Positions 17,658 through 26,221 of a DNA stretch of 64,000 nt are shown here, in pieces (the stretch's first letter is position 1; each line of letters begins with the position of its first letter). The position numbers and the translations under genes were made by a program. Location of the stretch: contig JAFSIC010000046.1 in assembly GCA_017439985.1 (NCBI GenBank), positions 1 to 64,000 of the forward strand, in the 5' to 3' direction. Under the pieces are notes generated by a model that worked only from the letters and a program-made list of their open reading frames with translations, was not told the DNA's origin and did not search any database. This DNA comes from Oscillospiraceae bacterium (lineage in GTDB: Bacteria; Bacillota; Clostridia; Oscillospirales; Ruminococcaceae).

Positions 17658-18794
17658 ATGGCAACAGGACACATCAGAAAGAAAACCAACAAAGATAAAA
17701 GCATCAGCTATCAGCTCATTGTAGAAGGTCCACGCGATCCCAGCACTGGAAAACGTGAACGCCATTACAAAACACTGCGCTGCAGTAAGAAGCAGGCTGA
17801 AACTGAGTTGAGAAAGTTTATCACAGAAATCGAATCTGGCGGAACATTGAAATCCTCATCAGCTAAGCTATCTGCTTGGATGGACCAGTGGATGGAACTA
17901 TACGTTATCAATGTAGAAGCTACCACCAAAGCAGGTTACGAAGAAAAAATTCGCAACTACATCAAGCCCGGACTTGGCTCACTCACTTTGGAATCTCTGA
18001 ATACTGCCAGCATTCAGAGATGGATCAACAGCCTTTCCAATGATAAAGGACTGGCTCCTAAAACTATCAAAAACGCATTTCAGAACCTTAATGCAGCTTT
18101 AGAGAAAGCTGTAGATTTAAAAATGATCACTCGTAATCCCTGCAAAGGTGTAGTTCTCCCAAAAGCTAAAAAGAAAGAAATCGAAGTTTACAGCAAGGCA
18201 GAAATCGATAACATGCTCCATTTAGCACAGGGTACGGACTTCTATCTCACATTATTACTACTGGTAACTCTTGGCCTACGCCGTGGAGAACTGGCTGGAC
18301 TGCAGTGGAAGCATATCGATCTCAAGCAGGGCACTGTAACCATCTGCGATACCATCGTAACTGTTAATGGTAAACCTGTTCAGAAGCCCCCTAAGAGCGC
18401 TTCTGGCAACCGCACCCTATCCATGGGTACAGAGTTAACTTCTGTTTTGAAAAGTGCCAAAGCAGAGCATTGTGCAAAAGTATTGAGCGGACAAATGCAG
18501 CATACTGACTACATCATCCACAAAAGTAATGGGGAACCTTACAATCCAGATTCTATTACTCAAAAGTGGGAGCGTTTTTTAGAAAAAAATAATCTCAGGA
18601 AACTACGCCTGCATGATTTGCGCCACAGTTGTGCAACTCTGATGATTGCAAATGGTATTGACCCTAAAACTGTTCAATATCGCCTTGGACATGCTGATAT
18701 CAGCATTACCATGAACACCTATGCTCACTGCACCCCTCAGATGGATCAGGCTGCAGCACAAACTATGGATAAGGTTGTTTTTGCCGCTATGTAA
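17658..18794 (+). CDS. int: Tyrosine site-specific integrase
   Basis: Phage-type integrase of 378 residues that joins the element to the tRNA-fMet 3' end. N-terminal arm-binding part, then a SAM-like core-binding domain, then the catalytic domain with the full set Arg208 (GLRRGELAGL), His319 and Arg322 (LHDLRH), His345 (RLGHADI) and Tyr355 (NTYAH). AGGAGG precedes the ATG. It lies next to the right attachment site, as is usual. All catalytic residues are present, so it is expected to be active. Confidence 0.96.
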   Translation: MATGHIRKKTNKDKSISYQLIVEGPRDPSTGKRERHYKTLRCSKKQAETELRKFITEIESGGTLKSSSAKLSAWMDQWMELYVINVEATTKAGYEEKIRNYIKPGLGSLTLESLNTASIQRWINSLSNDKGLAPKTIKNAFQNLNAALEKAVDLKMITRNPCKGVVLPKAKKKEIEVYSKAEIDNMLHLAQGTDFYLTLLLLVTLGLRRGELAGLQWKHIDLKQGTVTICDTIVTVNGKPVQKPPKSASGNRTLSMGTELTSVLKSAKAEHCAKVLSGQMQHTDYIIHKSNGEPYNPDSITQKWERFLEKNNLRKLRLHDLRHSCATLMIANGIDPKTVQYRLGHADISITMNTYAHCTPQMDQAAAQTMDKVVFAAM

Positions 18795-18799
18795 GAAAA

Positions 18800-18828
18800 A
18801 GGGTATGGCTTCAGGCCATACCCTTTTA
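18800..18828 (+). terminator. Terminator of int
   Basis: Nine-base stem GGGTATGGC (18801-18809) with GCCATACCC (18815-18823), preceded by five A and followed by TTTTATT. It starts seven bases after the stop. Confidence 0.92.
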
Positions 18829-19230
18829 TTCTTTGGCGTTATTTGGACGCTTTATGACACGATCCACTTTATAAAAACCGCTTTATTATGCGTAAAATCT
18901 GAGTATTGACGGACGGGTATCAATGCGAAAATCAGTACTGTTCTTTTCTGATTTTCTATACCAGAAAAAAATCATGGGAAATTGGGAATTTCTTAACTTA
19001 TCTCCGTATTTTCATTGGTTTCTCTGGTGTTTTAGCTTCCCAAGCCCTTCCCAGCTTTTTGGGAAATTCCCCAAGGAAATGATAATATTTATTGCAGAAG
19101 TCGTCGCTTTCGTCGTCCATGGGCCGTATCCTGCCCTTGCTTTTGACTGTTTTCTGTTTGCGCCGCCCATTTAGCGTCTAAAAAGAACAGGTTAAATCCG
19201 TCTTAAACCAACTAAAACCGATTTCCAGAC
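18829..19230. other. Right end of the element, noncoding
   Basis: About 400 bases between int and the tRNA. An 83-codon open frame exists at 18923-19174 but has no ribosome site and an unlikely composition, so I do not call it. The stretch probably holds integrase arm sites, which cannot be located by eye. Confidence 0.5.
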
Positions 19231-19270
19231 AAAAGAAAAAACCTCGCAATCGGCATGATTACGAGGTTTT

Positions 19271-19272
<2 letters not shown>
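19231..19272 (-). terminator. Terminator of tRNA-fMet supplied by the element
   Basis: Eleven-base stem AAAAAACCTCG (19236-19246) with its complement (19262-19272) and a 15-base loop. On the minus strand it directly follows the tRNA CCA end and has T on its 3' side. It differs from the CCCCACAG hairpin beyond the left attachment site, so integration replaced the original terminator with this one. Confidence 0.8.
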
Positions 19273-19351
<79 letters not shown>

Positions 19352-19479
19352 ATATCCAAAGTGCCTTATTATAATACCACGCACCTGGTAGAATGTCAAG
19401 CACTTTTTTCAAATTTTTTAAGAAATTTTATTTTGCCGTTCTGCTTCTATTGTATGTAGGCTCTGCGTCCTTTATTCCA

Positions 19480-19506
19480 AAAGAAAAAGTCCCCTTGCGG
19501 GGACTT
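19480..19506 (-). terminator. Terminator of the pyridoxal kinase operon
   Basis: Stem AAGTCCCC (19487-19494) with GGGGACTT (19499-19506), loop TTGC; the minus strand continues TTTCTTTT. It lies five bases after the S-component stop. Confidence 0.88.
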
Positions 19507-19510
19507 GCTC

Positions 19511-20080
19511 TTAACCTTTGTGAACAGATTTAACGATTTTGCAGAAGACCGGAGCCAGCAGGCCAACCACAATCACAGAGATCACTGCGTTGAGCAGGGA
19601 AGCGGTGAAGCTGCTGATGCACAGACCGATGGCCACATTCACCGGTTCACCGTGGAAGAACACGTAGGTAATGAATTTCTTACCGATGTACAGAACGATG
19701 TAGGTCGCCTGACCAAGAAATGCTGCCATGAGAGCACGGGCATTCTTGATATTCAGATGGTCTTCGCCTGCAACAGCACCTGCTACCCATGCCATCAGGA
19801 ATTTGAATACGAATGTGAATGGTGCGCTGGTAATATAAACCGGGTCAAGCACATCGTAGAGAGCAGAGCCGATACCGGCTGCCAAACCACCCTGCACTGG
19901 ACCAAGAACGATACCTGCCAGCAGACAGAAAGCATTTGCCACGTGGATGCGGGTCATATCGTTGAAGCCCACAGGGATTTTGATCTGAATGTAGTTGGAT
20001 ACAAAGACGATCGCCGCCATGACGCCGATAAAGGCGATCTGACGGGTGGAATATTTGTTGCTGTTTTTTGTGTTCTGCAT
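19511..20080 (-). CDS. ECF transporter S component, probably vitamin B6
   Basis: Substrate-binding membrane subunit of an energy-coupling-factor vitamin transporter. The 189-residue protein has about six hydrophobic helices and the S-component pattern, with an early STRQIAFIGVMAAIVFV and GIVLGPVQGGLAAGIGSALYD in the middle. AAAGGTGG precedes the ATG. It follows the pyridoxal kinase gene by 46 bases in the same operon, which points to pyridoxine or a related form as substrate; that assignment rests on context. The shared ATPase and T subunits are not in this window. Confidence 0.85.
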   Translation of the reverse strand: MQNTKNSNKYSTRQIAFIGVMAAIVFVSNYIQIKIPVGFNDMTRIHVANAFCLLAGIVLGPVQGGLAAGIGSALYDVLDPVYITSAPFTFVFKFLMAWVAGAVAGEDHLNIKNARALMAAFLGQATYIVLYIGKKFITYVFFHGEPVNVAIGLCISSFTASLLNAVISVIVVGLLAPVFCKIVKSVHKG

Positions 20081-20126
20081 AATGCCGCCACCTTTTGTTA
20101 AAATAGGGGAAGCTATCGTTATGAAT

Positions 20127-20990
20127 CTATAAAATAGAGAAGTCCTTGCGGTTGGCGTTGCTTGTCAGGACAGACAGCTCTTTCTCCAGCATAACGCCGT
20201 AGCGTGTGTCACTGGAATAGCTGAATGTAGTTTTGATACAACGCTCTACAAAGTAAGTCGCACGTCCCATCGCAATCGGCAGGCTGTCGCCGGTCAAGAA
20301 AGCACCGGTCAGCACACTGGCGAAAATATCGCCGGTTCCCGGATAGGACACCGGAACATAGTCGCAGCTGACAACCCAGTAGGAATTGTTCGCTTTGTCG
20401 TAGCCGATATTTGCCATTTCTCCTGTTGCCAGCTGTACACCGGTGATAACTACATAGTTCGGGCCAAGTTCTCCCAGCTTCGCCAGCAGGCTTCTCGCCT
20501 GAACACGGCTCAGACCATCGCTGATGTATGGAATCTTCAGCAGCATGCAGGCTTCTGTCAGATTGGGAGTGATGACGTCGGCAACATGTACCAGTTCCGC
20601 CAAGCGGTTGCACATTTCCTCGGTGTAGGTGCGGTACGCTTTGCCGTGGTCGCCCATAACAGGGTCTACCACTGCCAGTGCATTGGGGTAAGCGGAGAAG
20701 TAGTCCAGACAATGGTCGATCTGCTCCTCAGAACCCAGAAAACCGCTGTACACACATTCAAAATCCAGTTCCAGACGCTTATAGTGCTCTAGGCTGGCAG
20801 GAATATAGCTGGTCAGGTCGCGGAATTCCACCTCTCCCAAGCCACCGGTATGAGAGGACAGGATCGCCGTCGGAACAGGGCAAACCTGCACACCCATTGT
20901 AGACAGGGTTGGCAAAATAGTGGACAGGGAACAGCGGCCGAAACCGGCCAGGTCGTGGATCGCAGCCACACGGGCAGGACGTTGATTCAT
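20127..20990 (-). CDS. pdxK: Pyridoxamine/pyridoxal kinase
   Basis: Ribokinase-fold kinase that phosphorylates pyridoxal, pyridoxine or pyridoxamine in B6 salvage. The 287-residue protein shows the family markers: HDLAGFGRCSL at the start, SSHTGGLG, VYSGFLGSEEQ, DPVMGDHGK, ITPNLTEA and the anion-hole motif PGTGDIFASVLTGA. GAGGAGG lies before the ATG. It heads the operon with the S component and has a good promoter upstream, so uptake and trapping of the vitamin are expressed together. PdxK versus PdxY cannot be fixed by eye. Confidence 0.92.
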   Translation of the reverse strand: MNQRPARVAAIHDLAGFGRCSLSTILPTLSTMGVQVCPVPTAILSSHTGGLGEVEFRDLTSYIPASLEHYKRLELDFECVYSGFLGSEEQIDHCLDYFSAYPNALAVVDPVMGDHGKAYRTYTEEMCNRLAELVHVADVITPNLTEACMLLKIPYISDGLSRVQARSLLAKLGELGPNYVVITGVQLATGEMANIGYDKANNSYWVVSCDYVPVSYPGTGDIFASVLTGAFLTGDSLPIAMGRATYFVERCIKTTFSYSSDTRYGVMLEKELSVLTSNANRKDFSIL

Positions 20991-21014
20991 AACAGAACCT
21001 CCTCGGATAATTCA

Positions 21015-21043
21015 AGTATAGCGAAGATAAAAGAGTTTATCAA
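21015..21043 (-). promoter_or_regulatory. Promoter of the pyridoxal kinase operon
   Basis: On the minus strand TTGATA (21043-21038), a 17-base spacer and TATACT (21020-21015), ending 24 bases before the kinase ATG. Confidence 0.75.
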
Positions 21044-21328
21044 AACAGAAAATTTTTCTTTGCAATTCGGTGTTTTTGTATGTTTTATACTGATTTCACT
21101 TTCGTGCCGCAAAGGAAATCAGCTATTTATGCCAATGCGTTTTCGCCTTGCAATTGGAACAATTTATGACTTCATCAAAACAAACAGTTTGATGACTTGT
21201 TATTGCTTTCTTATTGTATAAGTTTCATAAAAACAAATTGGCAGGACTTTTCTTGCAAGGCTTACAGCACAGCGGACAAACTAAGTGCAGACCGATGGGT
21301 CATTGATTGCAGCAAAGGAGGAATTTCC
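21044..21328. other. Intergenic region upstream of two divergent genes
   Basis: About 285 bases, A+T rich, between the kinase promoter and the small gene at 21329. I see an inverted repeat TCATCAAA/TTTGATGA near 21173-21194 but no gene. The rightward promoter is not clear. Confidence 0.4.
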
Positions 21329-21514
21329 ATGGATATGAAAATGACAAGCTCCATTGCCAGCGGTATTGCCGCTACGATGGCAGTGGGCGCCGCCGCTTAT
21401 CTGCTCAGTGGACGCAGCCCCAAAGCTCGGAAAAAACAGCTTCAGCGGAAAGCCGGTCAGGCCATTCAGGCCGTAGGCGACGTGATGGACGGGCTGTCCA
21501 CAATGATGAAGTAA
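21329..21514 (+). CDS. Small membrane-associated protein, 61 residues
   Basis: Small protein with one N-terminal hydrophobic helix (IASGIAATMAVGAAAYLL) followed by a basic, alanine-rich amphipathic tail (RKKQLQRKAGQAIQAVGD). Similar short proteins are common in Firmicutes; function unknown. The ATG at 21329 is right after AAAGGAGG with eight bases spacing, and a strong terminator follows, so it is a single-gene transcript. Confidence 0.75.
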   Translation: MDMKMTSSIASGIAATMAVGAAAYLLSGRSPKARKKQLQRKAGQAIQAVGDVMDGLSTMMK

Positions 21515-21536
21515 GCTCCCCGTAAAATAATACAAC

Positions 21537-21572
21537 AAAAATCCCTGATGGACAAGCCATCAGGGATTTTTT
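21537..21572. terminator. Bidirectional terminator
   Basis: Stem ATCCCTGATGG (21541-21551) with CCATCAGGGAT (21557-21567), with A on the left and six T on the right. It can end both the rightward 61-residue gene and the leftward GNAT gene. Confidence 0.92.
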
Positions 21573-21576
21573 CTGC

Positions 21577-22023
21577 TTATTGGGGCTGTCGGGTCATGAC
21601 CCAACGGCTGCCGCCTGCCTCATCGCTGACAACAAAGCCGCAGCGCTCATAGAGCCGCCACGCTCCCTCATTTTGTTTGAAAACATAGAGCAGGAGAGTT
21701 TGTCCCTTCTCATCCGCAGAGGCACAGAGCTCTCTCAGCAGGGCAGAAGCGATGCCTTGATTCCGAAACTTTTCGTGAATGTAGAGGTCGTCCAGCTCCA
21801 CCGTGCCCTTTTCCTCAGGACAAAGGTGGAAGTACCCTACGACATCACTGTCACGGAGGATGCGGCGATATTCCGCGAGGGATGCGGTGATTTTTCGCTT
21901 GCACCAAGGGAGAACCTTATCCAAATCAATGGGGTCAGTCTCGTATTTCTCGATCAATTCTTTACAAAAAGTATAGATTGTTTCGATATCTACTTCTTGT
22001 GCAGATTCATAGCGAAGATTCAC
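21577..22023 (-). CDS. GNAT family N-acetyltransferase
   Basis: Acyl-CoA-dependent acetyltransferase of 148 residues. Motif A for acetyl-CoA binding is seen in LYIHEKFRNQGIASALLREL, and the C-terminal motif in NEGAWRLYERCGFV. The substrate is unknown. It lies three bases after trmL in the same direction, so it is the last gene of the unit that starts with the sortase fusion. Normal length, no anomaly. Confidence 0.88.
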   Translation of the reverse strand: MNLRYESAQEVDIETIYTFCKELIEKYETDPIDLDKVLPWCKRKITASLAEYRRILRDSDVVGYFHLCPEEKGTVELDDLYIHEKFRNQGIASALLRELCASADEKGQTLLLYVFKQNEGAWRLYERCGFVVSDEAGGSRWVMTRQPQ

Positions 22024-22025
22024 AC

Positions 22026-22529
22026 CTATTCCTCCTCCCAGTGGTAACGATGCAGCTCACCGAAGTTCTGCAATTCGGGATAATTCCACTGGCGAAGCAC
22101 CTCATAAGCACCGATGGCGACGGTGTTGCTCAGATTCAAACTGCGCAGATACGGCAGCATCGGCAGTCGAACACAGTGCTCCGGATGCTGCAGAAGGATT
22201 TCTTCCGGGATGCCGGCGTCCTCTCTGCCGAAAATCAGATAGGCATTGTCGGGATAGGAAACATCGCTGTACACATGGCGCGCCTTGGTGGTGAAGTAAT
22301 AGCAGACAGCGTCGGGGTTCCTCTCGTAGAAGTCGGCGATACTGTCATAGTAAGTGATATCAAGGTAGTGCCAATAGTCCAGCCCGGAGCGTTTCAGCTT
22401 TTTGTCATCAATGGAGAAGCCCATAGGACCCACCAGATGAAGCCTTGCACCGGTGCAGGCACAGGTACGGGAGATGTTGCCTGTATTCTGAGGAATTTGC
22501 GGTTCAAACAGTACGATATTCAGCTTCAT
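22026..22529 (-). CDS. trmL: tRNA (cytidine/uridine-34-2'-O)-methyltransferase TrmL
   Basis: SPOUT-fold methyltransferase that modifies the wobble ribose of leucine tRNAs. The 167-residue product shows FEPQIPQNTGNISRTCA, GPMGFSI, FGREDAGIP and LRSLNLSNTVAIGAYE, all of the TrmL type, including the C-terminal trefoil knot. The start is the ATG at 22529, since MKLNIVLFEP is the conserved N terminus and AAGGTGGG lies before it. The sortase gene stops one base upstream, so they share a transcript. Confidence 0.94.
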   Translation of the reverse strand: MKLNIVLFEPQIPQNTGNISRTCACTGARLHLVGPMGFSIDDKKLKRSGLDYWHYLDITYYDSIADFYERNPDAVCYYFTTKARHVYSDVSYPDNAYLIFGREDAGIPEEILLQHPEHCVRLPMLPYLRSLNLSNTVAIGAYEVLRQWNYPELQNFGELHRYHWEEE

Positions 22530-22530
22530 C

Positions 22531-25527
22531 TTAACCCACCTTTGTGCCGGAGTAATAATGCTCCAGAATTTCGTCGTAGCTCCAACCCTGTTTTGCATAG
22601 TAGTTGGCGCCCAGCTGGCTCATGCCAACGCCATGGCCGTAACCGTAGGTGGTGAAGATAAACACTTCATCGTCTTCGTCATATTCCACCTCAAAGGCGG
22701 CAGAGCGAATCTTGGATTGAAGCAGAGTTTCCCGGACCACGCGGCCCTTAACTTTGCTGCCCAGTACTTTGATCTGGTCAACATAAAGACCGGCGCCAGT
22801 GCTGTAACTGCCGAACCATTCGGCTGGATCGCTGTCGTAATCGTACGGGTCTTTGTCGCAGTAACTTTCCAGACGGTCAGCTACATAATCCAGCGTCAGT
22901 TTGGTTTGATAGCCGTAATGAACGGTCTCCTCATCGCCTTCGCTTTCCACACTGACTAAGTACGGCAGATTGCCGCCCCAAACGTCCACACAGTTATTGG
23001 ATACACCTGCATTTGCGGCACAGTAGGTGGCGTTGATGACCTTGCCATTGTAATAGATGGCTTCACCAATGACTGCATCTACGGCTTTTGCCACATTGGA
23101 GCTGATGCTGGTTTTTCCGGCAACTGATGGGCTGATGCCCGAATTGTTATTGTATTTCACGTAAGTATAAGCGGCAACAGCCTGCGCTTTCAGCGCCTCC
23201 TGGTGGAAGGAGCTGCCCATCTCTGCCTGCACCATCATGCAAACAACATCATAGGCACTCTGTTTTACTGTTTTGCCGTTGAGCTTAACGGAGAGCTTCT
23301 CGGAGGAATCATACGTCGATACAGGGGTATCTTCGTCATCCTCTTCTTCCTCTGGTTTTTCCTCTTCCTTCGGCTTTTCCTCTTCTGCTTCCTCTTTCAC
23401 TTCTTCTTCCTTTGGAGCTTCCTCGGCTTTCGGCTCCTCGGTCGGAGTTTCAGTTGGGGCCGCTTCCTCGGCAGGAGGAGTTGTTTCAGCAGGAGGGGTC
23501 GTCTCTGCCGGTGGAGTCTCCGTCACCGGCGGAGTGTTTGGCGCCGTTGTTTCCTGTGGAGGAGTCTGCGGAGCAGGAGCTTCCGTTACAGGCGGAGTTT
23601 CCGGCTGCGGTGGGGCTGTATTCTCCAGAACAGGTACATCTTCTTCCTGCTCTGCCAGCGCTACACTCTGTACGGATGTGCTGAGAGCAGCAATGACGCC
23701 GCTTTCCAGCGTGTCAGAGAGCAATTTTGTATCATAGCGGACGCTTTCTTCTGCAGCAGATGTGTCAACGGTGCTGAGAACAACGGTATCCTCAAAATCA
23801 GGCACCTGCAGCACCGGCTTTGTTCCGCCGTAGAGCTGATACCAGATGTCAGGCATCAGCGGAGTGGAGGCTTTGGAAACCAAGCTTGGATCCACTTCGG
23901 TGGATTCACCACTACGAAGACGACGAGCAACCACCACAAAGCGGGCATTCTCGAATTCATAGGTACAAGTGGATAAAGTCAGCAACTCATCAGATGGCAG
24001 GACATCCACTCCGGTGTTCAGCACAGAACGTGCCTGCACATTGTAAATATACTCCTGAATATCCGCCAAATCGTTGGCATTGATGAATGTATGATAATTG
24101 AATACCGGACCGTGTTCCGGATTGACATTCGCAACAAAGGCCGCAAAAATTTTATACTGACGGTCTCCGTACACTGTATGGAAGTCAATGACCGGATTTT
24201 CGATGAAGTAGTTTGGATCCCAGTAGTGAATCAAAGAGTTGAACATCTGGTCATCGTTTTTGATATTGTGTCCGTAGATGATGGTATTGGTGCTCGGCGC
24301 TTTCAAGTCCACATTACAGTCCACAAAAGGCACACCATAGAGGCTGTAATCTCCCTCAAAGCTCAGGCGATGATAATACAGGTTGTCGTCGCCCTGTACC
24401 ACAGGATAATCCAGAGAAGTTCCCGGAATACTGAGCCAACCTGCCACATCCTCATTGATCTGATACAGACCGGAGAATTTATTGTCGTAGCTTATTGGAT
24501 AACCGAGGGCAGGGTGACCGCCGTTGTCGTACACTTCACGGAGGCTGTCGTAGTCCTGCACATTGGAAACAGACTGGTAGTAGCGGTTCAGCAGATAGCC
24601 AGAAGACCCTAAGAAAGTACAAATACAGATAAGCAGCAAAATCTTGCGGATGATGCCCATGCCTTCTTTCTTTGGCTTCTCTCGTTTTCCCTTTTTATTT
24701 TTCTTTGGTTTTTCCACTTCCGGATCATAGTTGCTCGGATCGGGAAGGGAACGGCTGCGTTTCTGCTTGTTTTCCTTCCTCAGAGACGCTGCAGTCAGGA
24801 TTACATCCCCCATCTCTGCCTGCAAATTCTCCAGCAAGCTCTCGCAAGCCTGACGGGACTCTGCTTCTGTTGCACGAATGGCCGTGATGGACAGGTACTG
24901 CTGTCCGTCCTCCTCATAAACCAAAGGAAGAATGTTCTTGCCATACTTAAAGATGCGCAGATATTCCTCCACATCGGCAACTTTGCTCTCTCGGATGGCG
25001 ATGGTTTGGGAAACGGCAGTCTCTGCACCGTTTCTCAGCAAGAAGGCGAAGAAGCCGCTGCTGAACATCTCTCCAAAGGCTTTTTCCTCTGCTGGGAAGA
25101 CCGCGATGCAGCGTCCCCCGCGAATCAGCACAAAGCCTTGCTGCGCTGTTGATTTGCTGCACAGAGGCAGACAGCCCTGCGGCAGTTTTGCGCCCTCCAG
25201 AAGCTGTGCAGATGGCAGACGATCATTTTGTTCACAGTACGCCTCCACGGCTTTTCTCGCGCTTTCGTTTTCCTCCAGCGTCAGATCCAGCCCTTCGGCG
25301 ATCATTGTTTTGCTGTAATAATAGTCGGAGCCGTCCAGTACCACGGTGATGGCATTTTCGTTGACGGACTGCTGAAGCACATCCAGGAAGTCCTCTGCGT
25401 CACGAACATACTGTCCCTGCTCCCACTGTAATTTCAGAAAATCGGACTGTGCTTTGGCACGGGGATCAAGCGTGACCAGCTCTTCGCCCGTATACTGACT
25501 GCATACAGAAATGACATTCAGTTTCAT
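22531..25527 (-). CDS. Fusion: CinA-like domain, class B sortase, SpoIID-type lytic domain
   Basis: 998 residues from the ATG at 25527 (AAAGGAGG eight bases upstream). Residues 1-245 are cytoplasmic and follow the CinA order: MoCF-like start MKLNVISV, LPQGCLPL (115-122), IAVFPAEEKAFGEMF (141-155), then a KH-like part YLSITAIRATEAESRQA (211-227). A basic stretch and one membrane helix (294-313) follow. Residues 350-540 are a sortase B with His420 (IIYGHN), Cys521 (TLSTC) and Arg529. A Pro/Thr/Glu-rich linker (635-735) leads to a SpoIID/LytB domain with Glu769 in VQAEMGSSFHQEALKAQAVA and GYGHGVGMSQ near the end. Expected: surface transpeptidase plus glycan-strand cleavage, with a cytoplasmic sensor. 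No substrate protein is adjacent. Confidence 0.85.
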   Translation of the reverse strand: MKLNVISVCSQYTGEELVTLDPRAKAQSDFLKLQWEQGQYVRDAEDFLDVLQQSVNENAITVVLDGSDYYYSKTMIAEGLDLTLEENESARKAVEAYCEQNDRLPSAQLLEGAKLPQGCLPLCSKSTAQQGFVLIRGGRCIAVFPAEEKAFGEMFSSGFFAFLLRNGAETAVSQTIAIRESKVADVEEYLRIFKYGKNILPLVYEEDGQQYLSITAIRATEAESRQACESLLENLQAEMGDVILTAASLRKENKQKRSRSLPDPSNYDPEVEKPKKNKKGKREKPKKEGMGIIRKILLLICICTFLGSSGYLLNRYYQSVSNVQDYDSLREVYDNGGHPALGYPISYDNKFSGLYQINEDVAGWLSIPGTSLDYPVVQGDDNLYYHRLSFEGDYSLYGVPFVDCNVDLKAPSTNTIIYGHNIKNDDQMFNSLIHYWDPNYFIENPVIDFHTVYGDRQYKIFAAFVANVNPEHGPVFNYHTFINANDLADIQEYIYNVQARSVLNTGVDVLPSDELLTLSTCTYEFENARFVVVARRLRSGESTEVDPSLVSKASTPLMPDIWYQLYGGTKPVLQVPDFEDTVVLSTVDTSAAEESVRYDTKLLSDTLESGVIAALSTSVQSVALAEQEEDVPVLENTAPPQPETPPVTEAPAPQTPPQETTAPNTPPVTETPPAETTPPAETTPPAEEAAPTETPTEEPKAEEAPKEEEVKEEAEEEKPKEEEKPEEEEDDEDTPVSTYDSSEKLSVKLNGKTVKQSAYDVVCMMVQAEMGSSFHQEALKAQAVAAYTYVKYNNNSGISPSVAGKTSISSNVAKAVDAVIGEAIYYNGKVINATYCAANAGVSNNCVDVWGGNLPYLVSVESEGDEETVHYGYQTKLTLDYVADRLESYCDKDPYDYDSDPAEWFGSYSTGAGLYVDQIKVLGSKVKGRVVRETLLQSKIRSAAFEVEYDEDDEVFIFTTYGYGHGVGMSQLGANYYAKQGWSYDEILEHYYSGTKVG

Positions 25528-25610
25528 GCACAATTCCTCCTTTTTCACAGATTAATACAGTATATATTATACGGAAAAATGCGGCGGACTTCAACAGGAA
25601 TTTTGTGAAT

Positions 25611-25641
25611 AAAAAAGCGGCTTTCCGCTTTGGAAAGCCGC
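25611..25641 (-). terminator. Terminator of the chromate transporter operon
   Basis: Ten-base stem GCGGCTTTCC (25617-25626) with GGAAAGCCGC (25632-25641); on the minus strand six T follow. It lies just after the second transporter gene. Confidence 0.92.
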
Positions 25642-25651
25642 AAATCAGCGT

Positions 25652-26221
25652 TTATGCCGCAAACTGGAACACCACGCCGATCACTGCAGAAGCAGCGATC
25701 CAAACGATTGGGTGTTTTTTGAATTTTTTGATGAGGAAGTATAGGGCAACGAAGAGGATGATACCTTCCCACTGGATGGCAGAAAGCAGAGAGGTCAGAC
25801 CGCTGATTTCACTGAGGCGAATCAGACTTGGGTACACTGCCTGCAAACCTGCGCAAGCCACCAGACCTGCTACTGCCGGACGCAGGCCGTAGAAAACATT
25901 GTTGACCAGAGAACTGCCCTTGAACTTCTCAAGGATTTTATAAACAAAGATAATAACGATAACAGATGGGCAAACCAGACCCACAGTTGCACAGATAGTA
26001 CCAAGGACACCTGCGGTGGTGAAGCCGGCGTAAGTAGCCATGTTGACACCGATCGGGCCCGGAGTGGACTCGGAAACAGCAATCATATCCATGATGGTAT
26101 CAGCAGTAAACCAGCCGGTGCTTTCTGCCATGTTAAAGAGGAATGGCAGAGTTGCCAGACCGCCGCCTACTGCGAAGAGACCGGTTTTGAAGAATTCAAA
26201 GAACAAGCGGAGATAGAGCAT
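25652..26221 (-). CDS. Chromate transporter, second half-size subunit
   Basis: Membrane protein of 189 residues of the CHR (ChrA) family in its split form. It shows the family pattern FFKTGLFAVGGGLATLPFL at the start and ESTPGPIGVNMATYAGF. Known single-chain members export chromate or sulfate with protons; in anaerobic Firmicutes the true substrate of the paired form is unclear. Its first base overlaps the last base of the partner gene, so the two subunits are made together and probably form a heterodimer. Confidence 0.93.
   Translation of the reverse strand: MLYLRLFFEFFKTGLFAVGGGLATLPFLFNMAESTGWFTADTIMDMIAVSESTPGPIGVNMATYAGFTTAGVLGTICATVGLVCPSVIVIIFVYKILEKFKGSSLVNNVFYGLRPAVAGLVACAGLQAVYPSLIRLSEISGLTSLLSAIQWEGIILFVALYFLIKKFKKHPIVWIAASAVIGVVFQFAA

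Noticed and set aside
18923..19174. 83-codon open frame near the right attachment site
   Set aside because: No ribosome site, unusual Phe/Trp/Pro composition, and located where integrase arm sites are expected.
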